Shown here piece after piece: positions 47,536 through 58,325 of a stretch of 64,000 nt of DNA. Under the pieces are notes generated by a model. The model saw only the letters and a list, made by a program, of their open reading frames with translations. It ran no database searches and was not told where the DNA came from. The stretch's first letter is position 1. The number at the start of each line of letters is the position of its first letter. The stretch spans positions 48,467 through 112,466 of the forward strand of contig MNCI01006048.1 in NCBI GenBank assembly GCA_015680685.1, written 5' to 3'. The translations under genes and the position numbers were made by a program. The stretch comes from Gnetum montanum (Eukaryota > Streptophyta > Gnetopsida > Gnetales > Gnetaceae).

Positions 47536-49498
47536 ATGACCCCAAACAAGTCACTCATGTATGGGTCTTCGCAATAGCCTCAGTACTAACATCCTTAATG
47601 GTCAAGGCACATGTATCATAAAAAGGATAAGTCTTGACTATGCCTCACTACAGCTCCACTAGGCTCAACTACTCAATGCCATTGTCTCAGCTAAATCCAT
47701 AGCCTCACATGAACTTATGAATCAAAATCTAGGGTAGGAAATCCACTACTGCATGCAAATGGAGGCATCTAAAAGATTCGCTACTCCCACTACCAACTAG
47801 GCACAAATGGTCATGTAAATATTATTATTTTACTTAAAAATTCTAAAATATTTCAAAAATAGGCAAATCTATGGTAGCAAAAAATTCCACAAAATTCTTG
47901 CAAAATCATGCTTATGTCATAGGTAATACCAAAATAGTCATAAATGTTGAAAGGGAAACTTGGAAAAGGTTTCTAAAATTCCAAAACTTTACCAAAAGAT
48001 AGAAAAAAGGGGTTGAACACAATTAAAATACCAAGGAAAGCCCAAAATAACAAGGATCTAGTAGAATATTGGCATAATAATTAAAATTATAGAAGTCGAG
48101 TAGAAAGCAAAGATAAGGAACCGAAAATCCACAACAAATAGAACCATATGAAAAGTAAATTAAAATAATCTTCCTTACAGGATCCACAAAAAAAATAGGA
48201 CAATTACATAAAAAGAAAAATAAATTAGCTCCTAGAATTCTCTTAGAGCCTTAATTTTTCTACCTATCACTCTCAATTTTTCTTTGCCTTGCTTAACTTG
48301 TCACACCCACAACCCTTCTACAAACTACATTGAGATGTATCTAGGGCTGCTACCTATTTATAAGCGAAGGAACAGAAGAAACCCATCTCAAATAAACTTT
48401 AAAATGAAGAAGAAAGGATTAAAAAGGTCTTTTTAGAAAAATGAGATTGAACATGAATTTTTAGAAAACAATAGTCAAAGGAAAATGATGGTAGAAAACC
48501 AATAGTAGATGAGGTGGTGAAGTAAAATGCAAGGTAGTGACAGAAGAGGAGAATTAAAAAAAAATACAAAATTCATATCATATGCATATATTATATGCTC
48601 TACATATAACATATATGCTTCTTACTTTATTTTAAAAGGAATTACACATATGAACATGCTTCTTGTTGTGGCCTTGACTTATGATTTTTGATTTTGAATT
48701 TTAATTTATATTTTTCTTTTCAAAATTACTTTTATAACTTTATTCATAATTTTTCTCTATCCTTTAATTCCCTTGCACAAAATCACTCATAACACACACA
48801 TCAGGACTCTAAATTAAATTTTGTTTGAACTTACGAGATCCTAATCAAGTTCTCTACTAAATTATTCACTAAAATATCATTTGTACATGACTTTCCATGG
48901 TTGCCTAGTTCAAACACCAAAAATTTTATGATATTTTAACAAACTAGAAAAAGTGATATCTTAAAAACCACAACTCTAATGCTAGTGAACCAAGGGTCAA
49001 AATCTATGTTTTTGAGCATTTTGGATACATTGGTAAAGTCAGATTCTACGTAGGACATCATCCTAATGTACTTCTTTAACAAAGATTTATTTATGCAATA
49101 TTTAATTATAATTAAAAATGATCTCGAAATCCTATTTTAATGACAAAAACGTAGCAAGGAATATGATCTGGGTTGGGTGAGGGTTAGAAATTACTCCATG
49201 AACACAATATTATATAATCACAAATACCTAATTAAATATGCATAATAAAGTATAAATATGCATAATAAATATTTAATAGAAATAACTAATTTTGCATAAA
49301 GGATAAAAGATACATAATTAAATACTTGCACAAGCATGATAACCAATAAAAAGGAAAACTTCTAGGGGTAATTGGATTTTAACATTTAATCATAAAATAT
49401 ATAGTAGATCTATGACTAACTTTAGTAGTAGTAGTAGAACAAAGGATACAAAACTTTAACAAATTATCCTAGCAAGCAAATTGCATTGATTTAAGTAG

Positions 49499-49503
49499 GA
49501 AAC
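49499..49503 (+). repeat. Target site duplication GAAAC (left)
   Basis: GAAAC precedes the TGATGAG start of element 2. The same five bases follow its end at 57175-57179. Confidence 0.85.
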
Positions 49504-49524
49504 TGATGAGATGCGATTTGCATA

Positions 49525-49593
49525 GGCCATGATATCGCATCCCCTGCGATATTGCGTATGCGATATTTCAGTCTGTCGCCATATCTATAAATA
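49525..49593 (+). promoter_or_regulatory. Palindrome cluster plus TATA box (element 2 left LTR)
   Basis: Copies of GATATCGCA, GCGATATTGCG and GCGATATTTC are followed by TATAAATA at 49586-49593. This is the short version of the cluster in the right LTR. Confidence 0.6.
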
Positions 49594-49920
49594 AGAGGCA
49601 GCTTTCCCAGTTTGAGAAAGAAGGAGTTAGAAGTAACGAAGCTTAGGCAGTTTGATCCCTCTAGAGTTAGATTATTTTTCCTATGTCTGCCTGCAGTGTG
49701 GTGAATGTAATTGTATAATGTCTCTATTCGAGTGTGACGTACTTGAACACATACATGACTAGAAATAAAGATCGAGATTACTTCATCATTGCAGTAGTCA
49801 CTTTGTTATTTATTTGTTTTTTTATTTATTTAATGTTATTTACTATTTTCTCTCTCTCACCCTTAAAATCCTAGAACACGGAATGAGTACGACTTGATTA
49901 CGAGCATTTAAGTGTAACTA

Positions 49921-50040
49921 CTTGGTAACCCAATGGCGTATCTAGGATCTACACTTGGTAACCCAGTGGTGTATCTGGGATCTGCGCTTGGTAATCCCAG
50001 TGGCATACCTAGGATCTATGCTTGGTAATCCCAGTGATAG
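49921..50040 (+). repeat. 33-34 bp VNTR in LTR
   Basis: Four units starting CTTGGTAA at 49921, 49954, 49987 and 50021, with core CCCAGTGGCGTATCTAGGATC. The right LTR has four (56709-56825). Elements 1 and 3 have about two, so copy number varies within the family. Confidence 0.8.
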
Positions 50041-50387
50041 TCGTGCATGAGGTCCAAGATGTGTACGGTTGATCAAGGAATCGGTTGCTTGTTGCGCTTA
50101 GGCTAGATTAGATTTTCTTACCCTTTTCCTCCTAGCTTAGCTTAGTTAATATTATTTTCCACTGCCTTCAGGAGTAGCGTTAGAATTAGGAACACATCAT
50201 ACACCTCACTCTAGACTAAACCATATGTGAAAAATATAAATACTAGTCCAGGTGGGAAGACAGCAAACTGTGACCTAAGGATAACTATCTAGGTGCCACA
50301 ACTAGTCCGTCTGTGGAGTTTGACCAGATCGTGCGTCCTATGCTCGTTTTATATGGTTGAGTGTAGGGGTATCTCGCCACTCATCAT

Positions 50388-50404
50388 TGGTGTCATTTCC
50401 AGGG
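50388..50404 (+). other. Primer binding site, tRNA-Asp type (element 2)
   Basis: TGGTGTCATTTCCAGGG, two bases after the LTR end. It is a decayed form of TGGCGCCGTTGCCGGGG. Confidence 0.65.
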
Positions 50405-50518
50405 ACGGTGCTAGTTATCTAGATTAGTTATATCATACAAGGTTGTTGTATAAGAACTTAACGATATATCTCTTAGAAAGAAGTAATTATAAAAAGTCAC
50501 ATAAATTTACACACAACA

Positions 50519-51180
50519 ATGCCTCTCCTACAAGACGATAATAATGCCACACTTAGTGAGGAAGTTCATTGGAGAACCAACGAACTATACGACGATGAAG
50601 ATTGGAGTATACAACCTGAAGTGGGAGTTTCCTATAAAAATGAACAAAAACAATGTCATCGCAACACACGAAGACATAACTTACCCGATGACTACAAGCT
50701 TAACGCAGATACAAGAGGCTGTTCAAATCTTACGTAGGCATCGTAAAGAGAGCATTCTACCCAAGCTCAATTTAAATAACTTTCCAAAATTTTCAGGAGG
50801 CTATGACTTAAATCCGCATCAACATTTACTAGCCTTCTACGATGCCTACACATGGAATAACATTGATAGAGTTTTGACAACCCAAAGAGCAGGACAAAAT
50901 AATAGACACTCATAGAAAAAGAATGAAGGGAATAAGTGCTCAACTACCAATCATACATANGAGAAAAAGAATGAAGGGAATAAGTGCTCAACTACCAATC
51001 ATACATATGAATGCAACATATGCTTGTGCGTTCACCCCAAGGGCCAATGCCCAATATTGTTACATCTACATGAGCATTGGGGAAACACATTACATCCAGA
51101 GTTCATACAGAGATACTGTGTTCGATCACAGTGGCAACAATCCTAGTTGTGGGGGAATCCACCCTTAGACTGGAGACACC
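50519..51180 (+). pseudogene. gag: Gag of element 2, internally deleted
   Basis: Starts MPLLQDDNNATLSEEVHW, matching MSLSQDYDN of element 1. After a frameshift it gives LNNFPKFSGGYDLNPHQHLL and stops matching at WNNI (about 50865). It jumps at once to RAGQNNRHS, which corresponds to text ~650 bases later in element 1. So most of the capsid core is missing. The knuckle CNICLCVHPKGQC (C-x2-C-x3-H-x4-C) at 51012-51050 is complete. A 45-base direct duplication around the N at 50960 is probably an assembly artefact. Confidence 0.65.
50960..50960. other. Single-N join with flanking duplicated sequence
   Basis: The bases on both sides of this N repeat each other for about 45 bases (GAGAAAAAGAATGAAGGG... 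on each side). This is typical of overlapping contig ends that were not merged. Confidence 0.75.
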
Positions 51181-51775
51181 CTTCAAATGCTTATCATGTT
51201 CAACACCTTGTTTCTTCAACTGGGCCAACATACTCTATCTCACCACAATACTATTCTCCATAATACTATCATCCCATACCTCCAACACAACCACCACCTT
51301 GTTCACCTTACATCCCTCGTAACCTTCAACATTCTCATCCTTTCCCTCCTTCCACAATGCCACCAACTATTCCTAAGGTATTTGTGCCACAGCAACAACC
51401 CATGAACAACACTTGTGCTACTACTACCAACAGCAGTGAGAACCCTCAGCAACATCAAAAGCGCCCTTTCTTTAAACACAGCCGTAAGAAAGGACAACAC
51501 AATTCAGAGGCCATTGCATCTTCCAACCCAGCACAAGACCCATACTATTGTGCACCCTTACCTTCGAACCCAACACCTCATGTAACTTCATCAGGGCCAC
51601 AAACTCACACTCCAACAACTATATGGCCCAATGAACACAACCATGGGAGGCATCATCCTAATCCTTGCATACCATCTAATGGTCACCAACATCATAGTGG
51701 GTCAACTTGTTATCTGGGAACTACATCATATGAAGTGCCCCACTATGATTATTATGAAGTGTGTGAAATATAAGG
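51181..51775 (+). pseudogene. Pro/His/Asn-rich Gag tail of element 2
   Basis: The 51357-51773 frame reads MPPTIPKVFVPQQQPMNN and later WPNEHNHGRHH and CIPSNGHQHHSGST. It parallels element 1 at 8990-9579. No enzyme motif. Confidence 0.5.
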
Positions 51776-52229
51776 GAATAAGTATAGACTGGTTCCAATA
51801 CTTCCAACATGCAAGGATCCTTATCTTTCATTTATTAATCCTTGACATGCTCAACCAATTAGTTATGGGGGATACCCCCCATTTCAATGACAAGCAGGAT
51901 TAATAACCACTTTTTATTTTTCTTTGATTTCACAACTTTTTGTTTTTCAATTTTTCATTTTTCAACTTTTTGTTTTATCTTTCTACCTTTTTATCTTTTT
52001 GGTGTGTTTGTGTGTTTGTCTTTTTCCATTTTTGTTAGTAATCTCATCTATGAATAAAACACTCATTTGGATCGTTGGTTGAGGTGTGTTTTATGTTATT
52101 AATTAATGAGTGATCAATTATTTGGAATAGTGAGCCCATTACACCCACTCATCCACTCTACAAATAAGAGGTTTTGTTCATGGGTACAGTGATATTCTTG
52201 AAATTTCTAAAACTTAAAATTAATTTTGT

Positions 52230-52975
52230 GTTCATTGTACCCAAAATGAAGAACGATGGACCAAGAGGGAATGATTAGGGTGTGACATCAAGGGGACTTG
52301 TGGATTCTCTTTGGTGACGTCTATGGGAGTTATTATGAAATATGGTTGTACTAAGATCCTTGTAGATCCAATGAAAAATGGAAGTAAGAGTAATCAAAAG
52401 GGCACTCAAAAATCAAACACTGTTCTAGGGGGGGTCCCACTGGAAATACATGCACCCATGCCTAAAGGTTAGCAGCTTCTCTGGATTCAGTAAAGTGAAA
52501 AAAGAGAAAAAGAAAAGAAACAAAGTACCATAAAACAAAAATCACTCCTCCCTTGCGTAAAATGCCAAGTGATCGTACACCTTGTTGTTATGGTACTCTC
52601 ATAGTTACTCATCATGGGATGAAACAATGCGATGTCATTGATTAGAAGGATGGACTTGGTCCTGATCTTGGAACGATGGGTTAATGACACCTTAATCATG
52701 CTTTTTAGGTAGGATTCATTGTGCCCTGGGTTAGTCACCTCATGTCCTAATCTCTACGATCCCTTCTATAGTTCATCTCATCTCACTGTTCGTGTAATTG
52801 TAGCTCGTGTCCCATGTAGCATATAATTTTCATCTCATTTCAGTGATATTTACATGTGTGTGTTTTGTGGAGTTAGTGCGAATTACATTTAACGCTTCTA
52901 GTGCCTACAGACAGTTTAAGTGTGGTTACACAAGGGCATAATAGGTTGAAACCTACTATGGGGAGGACCCACTTA
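52230..52975 (+). other. Conserved non-coding segment of element 2
   Basis: Collinear with 9880-10610 in element 1 and partly with 63180-63945 in element 3, despite no sense ORF. It includes AAGGGGACTTGTGGATTCTC and, near the end, TATGGGGAGGACCCACTT. It may be a packaging, splicing or dimerisation region; that is inference. Confidence 0.5.
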
Positions 52976-53286
52976 TGTAATTTTTCATAATCTTCACTAA
53001 TTCTCAAGCTCAAACACACAATTTTCTACCCTCAGCTTAATTTTTTAGAATTTTCTTTTCCTATTATTATCCCTCCAAATTTTAACATTCTAATGTACCA
53101 TTACATTCCTTTTTCTTCATAACTGCCAAATTTTTAATTGCTAAATTCACATCATTATCATTATGAGTGCCTCTCGAATTAATGAAATTACCCTAGGATA
53201 TCTTAATACTTGACAATGTGCCTAATTTACACCATTAATTTCAAGAAAATTATTAAAAATTTGGTATTTTTCATGTGTCCCACATC
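52976..53286. other. AT-rich spacer in element 2
   Basis: No gene seen. It is the stretch upstream of the internal promoter-like module. Confidence 0.4.
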
Positions 53287-53384
53287 ACTGGGGACGAGAT
53301 ATCGCATACGCGATATCGCGTCCCATGTGATATCGCATACGCGATGTACGGTACACGATATCATGTCCTATTTTCCTATAAATA
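53287..53384 (+). promoter_or_regulatory. Internal palindrome cluster plus TATA box
   Basis: GAGATATCGCATACGCGATATCGCG, described in parts: GATATCGC words at about 53299, 53313 and 53331, GCGATGTACGGTACAC and CGATATCATG, then CCTATAAATAGG with TATAAATA at 53377-53384. This is the same module as the LTR promoters but lies inside the element, ~470 bases before the accessory ORF. Element 1 lacks it at the matching place. Confidence 0.55.
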
Positions 53385-53825
53385 GGACACCCCCACTGCA
53401 ACACTTAGCATCATTTTGCCATTTACATGGGGGGAATTTTTGAAATTTTTCTCTATGACTTGCGATTGCGTGACCCTGATTTTTTCACTCATATCTCGCT
53501 CACTAGTGCTCCGATTTTAATTCTGTTTGAACCTTCTTGAACCCAGAGTGTTCAGTTTAGTCGTGGGGGAGAGACACTTGCCGAAGAGTTCCTAACTTTT
53601 TTGAAATTTATCATCATCCAGAGGACATCAATTAGGGTAATTAACACTAACACTTAGAAAAATTGTCCCAAAAATCATATGACCTTAGGTACACCAGGAG
53701 ATTAAAATGAAATCCTTCTAAGTCATAGGACCCATTATTATAATTTTTACGCATGATCACACGATAACATAAGATATTTAATTAAAGTCATGTAGTAAGG
53801 TATAACTTGAATTTGAAAAAAACCT

Positions 53826-53853
53826 TACTAACATTTGGCCTGTGTGATTGCAG
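53826..53853 (+). promoter_or_regulatory. Branch point and 3' splice site before accessory ORF (element 2)
   Basis: Perfect TACTAAC at 53826-53832, then a T/G-rich stretch and TTGCAG ending at 53853, abutting the ATG at 53854. Branch A to AG is about 22 bases, a normal distance. Confidence 0.6.
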
Positions 53854-56057
53854 ATGGCCTCAAAACATGCACAGCAAGGGGGTCCTATCCAAGGTGGAGC
53901 GAAACAACCTCTGAGAGGTGGAAGATAGGTCCCTTCCGGANCAAAACGTGCACAGCAAGGGGGTCCTATCCAAGTTGGAGCGAAACAACCTCTGAGAGGT
54001 GGAAGATAGGTCCCTTCCGGACAACATGCAGAATAGGAGGTGCAATCATTTAGCATCCATCAAGAAGAACCTCCTACCAGATGGTCTGGGCAGGTAGAAA
54101 GAGGAGCTACTGTTGCGCTTGAACCGGGACAACAACTCACATTGTCACCGGAGTGTGTTCAGGCTATCAATGAGAAGTCCACATTTGTTGCTGTGATTGT
54201 GGAGCTAAACTTTGAATCTTTTACAGAGTTCGCTCCTAAGGCTATTAGGAATCACCTCAAGGGGTCTCCCTTATGTCCTATCCTCTCTGAATGTGGTGCC
54301 TAGTACATAGGTGAAACGTACCTGTTCTGGCACAGTAAGGAGCAAGGCACTACGGTTAACATTTGTGGTGTGACAGTAGACTTTTCTACGTAGGCAATTT
54401 TGGAAGTGTTAAACCTTCTGAATTCAAGCCCCCATGTTGCTCAGTTATCTACCTGATTGGACCCTGATGTGCGAAATGATTGGTTAGAGAAGGCTTATGG
54501 TACAGATGAAAATTTTGGAGAATTGACGACAGAAGAGCAGGTTTATTTCAAAATTGGAACCTATCACCTCTTCCCCACAAAAGGTTTGAAAGGAATATCT
54601 ACGTATGTGGCAAGGGGATGTGTAGTGTTGATTAGAAAGGTTAACGCTAACCTTCCCCATCTATATTTGACGGAGATCCTAAGGCAATTTGAAGAATGGA
54701 AGTCAGGGAAGATGGTACTACATTTTCCCTGCCTTATCAGGAAACTGTGTTGATGAGTTGGTATTCGGGGATACATGAATGATGTCCTCTGAAAGGCCTA
54801 GAATGCTTCTTATGCTGAGTTATTAACGGCGCCAGCTCCAAGAAAGAGCATTGGTGAAGAGCTGAGACCAGATGAAGAAGAAGAACAGATGACTGGATCA
54901 GCTGCAACTCAACTTGCAGGACCCAGTCAACCTCTAGCCATAGGTCCTAGCCAACAATAAGAAGCAGGACCCAACGTAGGCCAGGATTAGCTATCGCTGC
55001 TGCAAGACTACTGACCGTCGATGAGCCATCTTAGGACCATCACCAAGACAGTTAGTTGGGGAATTCGTGATGAAGTAAACCTCTTCCATGTCATTGATGA
55101 TGCTGACCAGCCTACTATTTTGTTAGATCGCACAAGGGGTAAATTATCCATCCAAACAGGAGGAGGGGAAAGCAAATGGTCACAATAGATCTCAGGAAAC
55201 ATGGTATCTTTTCAAGTGCAGTTAGAGACTGGTGAAGGGGCCACTGTGGTGGTCATGCAACACCAGGATGTTGTGGGAGCTACTGAAGTGCTCGCTTACC
55301 ATATCAAAGAATCCTTTAACATACCTGTTGTGTCACCGGTAGATCTTTCAGGAGCACGGGATGCTCAAACTCTTGCCGAAACCTCAATGACTCTTGTGGA
55401 ACATGAGGATGCGCTAGATCGATTGTTACAAATAGGGCAAGTTCTGATGTCCTTGTTTGACATCCCCTAGGATGTAACGACAATTCAATCAGACCTCATT
55501 TTCACAAAGGGGAAGCTAGTCATATCCAAGACTTGACCGAATACATGTTGTTGGCAAACCTTAGATATGCCAACTTGGCCATGTTAATAGCAGGATGCCC
55601 AAGGTTAAAGCTCAAGTAGCAGGTAGCTTCCACCCACATCAAATATGAAGTAGAATTTGTAGAGCACAAGAAGCTGGTTGAGAAACTAGAAGTCGCAAAT
55701 TCTGAACTTGCGATGGTAAAAGAAAGCTACTAGGGATAGAAAGATGTTGCAACCAACTTGGATCGATGGCTAACAGAGCTTCACAAATACAAAGACAAAG
55801 CCAGAGCCTATGAAGAGGAACGATGGGTGTTTGCGACATGGTATGTCAAAGCTAATCAAATGTTCCAACAACTACCCTGTCCGTGGGAGGTGCCGACTCT
55901 GTTAAACATTGGAACATTAGCATGGATGGTACAAGATCCTTGGACCAAAGAGAAGAAGCTCTAGGCCATTCTTCAGTGTCATCAACCTTCAAAGCTTGGA
56001 TCACGTGACAAAGGGAAAGCACCCATGGAGGAGCCACCACCACCAAGAACTACATGA
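53854..56057 (+). pseudogene. Accessory (env-position) ORF of element 2
   Basis: MASKHAQQGGPIQGGAKQ starts at 53854. The frame is followable to 55470, then in another frame to a stop at about 56057, roughly 730 codons. Conserved with element 1: LTLSPECVQAI, VIVELNF, FWHSKEQGTT, AILEVLNL and YFKIGTYHLFP. The C-terminal third is E/K-rich and probably coiled coil (HKYKDKARAYEEERW). There is no clear signal peptide or membrane segment, so an Env role is not supported by sequence. In-frame stops are mostly TAG. A ~90 base duplication flanks the N at 53941. Function unknown; resemblance to plant-transposon accessory domains is tentative. Confidence 0.6.
53941..53941. other. Single-N join with flanking ~90 bp duplication
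   Basis: CAGCAAGGGGGTCCTATCC and the following ~80 bases occur on both sides of this N with one or two differences. This suggests unmerged contig ends, though a real short duplication is possible. Confidence 0.65.
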
Positions 56058-56213
56058 ATTCCATTTTTTGTAGTGTAGCATTTTTTCTGTGTTGTGTCTT
56101 CCCACACTGCAGCATTAGTCCATTTCTTTTTCCTAGTTAATAATCGCCCTTGATCCACTGTGTAATCAATGAATCTTGTTCTCCTTTTAACTTGAGGACA
56201 AGTTTTTATTCAG

Positions 56214-56224
56214 TGGTGGGGGTA
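56214..56224 (+). promoter_or_regulatory. Polypurine tract of element 2
   Basis: GTGGTGGGGGTA-type tract immediately before TGATGAG of the right LTR. Confidence 0.6.
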
Positions 56225-57174
56225 TGATGAGACGTGATTTGCATAGGCTGCGATATCGTGTCCTCCGTGATATTGCATCCCCCGTGATATCGCATCCCCC
56301 ACGATATCGCGTACGCGATATCACGTTTTCCCTACGATATTGCGTACGCGATATCACAGTCCACCACCATATCTATAAATAAGAGGCAGCTTTCCCAGTT
56401 TGAGAAAGAAGGAGTTAGAAGTAGCGAACCTCTAGTAGTTTGATCCCTCCAGAGTTAGATTATTTTTCTCGTGTCTACCTGCAATGTGGTGAATGTAATT
56501 GTACGGTGTCTCTATTCAAGTGTGACGTACTTAGACACGCACATGACCGGCAATAAAGATCAAAATTACTTCATCATTGCAGTAGTCACTTTGTTATTAG
56601 TTTGTTTATTTATTTATTTAATGTTATTTACTATTTTCTCTCTCTCATCCTTAAAATCCTAGAACGTAGAGTGAGTACGACTTGATTATGAGAATTTAAG
56701 TGTGACTACTTGGCAACCTAGTGGCATATCTAGGATCTATGCTTGGTAACCCAGTGGCGTATCTAGGATCTATGGTTGGTAATCCCAGTGGCGTACCTAG
56801 GATCTACGCTTGGTAATCCCAGTGGTAGTCATGCACGAGGTCCAAGATGTGTACGGTTGATCAAGGAATCGGTTGCTCATCGCACATAGGCTAGATTAGA
56901 TTTTCTTACCCTTTTCCTCCTAGCTTATCTTAGTTAATATTATTTTCCATTGCCTTCAGGAGTAGCGTTAGAATTAGGAACACATCATACACCTCACTCT
57001 GGACTAAACCATACATGACAAATATAAATACTAGTTCAAGTGGAAAGATAGCGAACTGCGACCTAAGGATAACTGTCTAGGTACCACAACTAGTCCATCT
57101 GCAGAGTTCGATCGGATTGCATGTACTACGCTTGTTTCGTATGGTTGAGTGTAGGGGTATCTCACCACTCATCA
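56225..57174 (+). repeat. Right LTR of element 2
   Basis: TGATGAGACGTGATTTGC...CACTCATCA, 950 bases, followed by GAAAC. TATAAATA is at 56374-56381. The palindrome cluster at 56250-56358 is about twice as long as in the left LTR, so the two LTRs of one element differ in this array. Confidence 0.9.
56250..56381 (+). promoter_or_regulatory. Expanded palindrome array plus TATA box (element 2 right LTR)
   Basis: At least seven GATATCG/CGATAT/GATATTG words in about 110 bases, with spacers such as TCCCCC and GTACGC, for example CACGATATCGCGTACGCG. TATAAATA follows. It is the densest cluster in the window. Confidence 0.65.
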
Positions 57175-57338
57175 GAAACTAGCAATAATAACAACAACAA
57201 TAATAGTAATAATGTATTGAAAAACATTGAAGAATTAATCACATGCATTTAATTAAATAATTAAATTAAAACAAATTTCTAGGTTGTCACAAGAACATTA
57301 CTTGTTGTAGAGTATTAAACAAATATAGCATACATAAA
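57175..57338. repeat. Flank copy A of the 987 bp tandem duplication
   Basis: GAAACTAGCAATAATAAC...CATACATAAA, repeated at 58162-58325 with one or two differences. Its first five bases are the right target duplication of element 2. Confidence 0.85.
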
Positions 57339-58161
57339 TGATGAGATGCGATATTGCATGCACCATGATATCACGTATGCAATATCACGGTCTATCGTCA
57401 AATCTATAAATAAGAGGTGGCACTCCCCTTGTTCCTCATCCTGTTCTAGAAATAGCAAAGCTCTGGTAGTTTGATCACTCCAGAGATAGATTAATTTTCC
57501 AAGTGCCCGTAGTAGGAGTCCTAGAGTGAATGGATCTTTATTCGAACAACATTGTACCTGAACACAAGTTCTGTACGGAAATAAAGACGAACTTCCTGGA
57601 TAAACCTTGCAGTGCATGGAGTAGGATTTTATTTAATGTTATTTACTACTTTTTTAGTAATGCGATATGAGTACGACTTGATTACGAGCATCCACAGATG
57701 TGTACAAATAGTCAAGGAATCGGCTACTCATAGCAAGTGGTATGAGTATGACTTGATTACGAGCATCTAGTGTAACTACTTGGTAACCCAGTGGCATATC
57801 TAGGATCTATGCTTGGTAATCCCAGTGGTAGTCATGCACGAGGTCCAAGATGTGTACGGTTGCTCATCGCACTTAGGCTAGATTAGATTTTCTTACCCTT
57901 TTCCTCCTAGCTTATCTTAGTTAATATTATTTTCCATTGCCTTCAGGAGTAGCGTTAGAATTAGGAACACATCATACACCTCACTCTGGACTAAACCATA
58001 CATGACAAATATAAATACTAGTTCAAGTGGGAAGATAGCGAACTGCGACCTAAGGATAACTGTCTAGGTACCACAACTAGTCCATCTGCAGAGTTCGATC
58101 GGATTGCATGTACTACGCTCGTTTCATATGGTTGAGTGTAGGGGCATCTCACCACTCATCA
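57339..58161 (+). repeat. Chimeric LTR (element 3 U3 joined to element 2 U5)
   Basis: It begins as the element 3 LTR (TGATGAGATGCGATATTGC, TATAAATA at 57405-57412, TAGTAGGAGTCCTAGAG). Within the shared CTTGGTAATCCCAGTGG zone (about 57780-57830) it turns into the 3' part of the element 2 LTR, ending CACTCATCA. GAAACTAGC then follows again. No primer site or interior is attached, so it is a recombination product and not an insertion. Confidence 0.75.
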
Positions 58162-58325
58162 GAAACTAGCAATAATAACAACAACAATAATAGTAATAAT
58201 GTATTGAAAAACATTGAAGAATTAATCACATGCATTTAATTAAATAATTAAATTAAAACAAATTTCTAGGTTGTCACAAGAACATTAATTGTTGTAGAGT
58301 ATTAAACAAATATAGCATACATAAA
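58162..58325. repeat. Flank copy B of the 987 bp tandem duplication
   Basis: Second copy of 57175-57338. ATAAA at 58321-58325 is the left flank of element 3 and a candidate left target duplication. Confidence 0.85.

Larger units (their letters stand above)
49504..50386 (+). repeat. Left LTR of element 2
   Basis: TGATGAGATGCGATTTGC...CACTCATCA, 883 bases. It carries a palindrome cluster (49525-49572), TATAAATA at 49586-49593, and a 33-34 base tandem repeat at 49921-50040. It matches 56225-57174, which is longer mainly because its palindrome cluster is expanded. Confidence 0.9.
49504..57174 (+). mobile_element. Small gypsy element 2 (non-autonomous, complete ends)
   Basis: Left LTR 49504-50386, tRNA-Asp-like primer site, deleted gag (50519 on), Pro-rich tail, conserved non-coding block, internal palindrome/TATA module (53287-53384), accessory ORF 53854-56057, purine tract, right LTR 56225-57174, with GAAAC on both sides. 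At 7671 bp it has no protease, RT or integrase anywhere, so it would need proteins from a relative. It is the reference copy for the family in this window. Confidence 0.9.
46341..57291 (+). mobile_element. Candidate solo LTR (~3.3 kb net), split by element 2
   Basis: TGTAACACCCCC at 46341 is a common gypsy LTR start. GGTTGTCACA at 57282-57291, past element 2, could be the matching end (TG...CA). The flanking five bases are ACAAC and AGAAC, one mismatch. Net length without element 2 (49504-57174) is about 3.3 kb. No ORF is supported within. TTTATAA at 48357-48363 could be its TATA box. The pairing of ends is an inference. Confidence 0.35.

Noticed and set aside
49921-50040. Possible CRISPR-like array
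   Set aside because: The units are contiguous tandem repeats with no spacers, and the context is a plant LTR.
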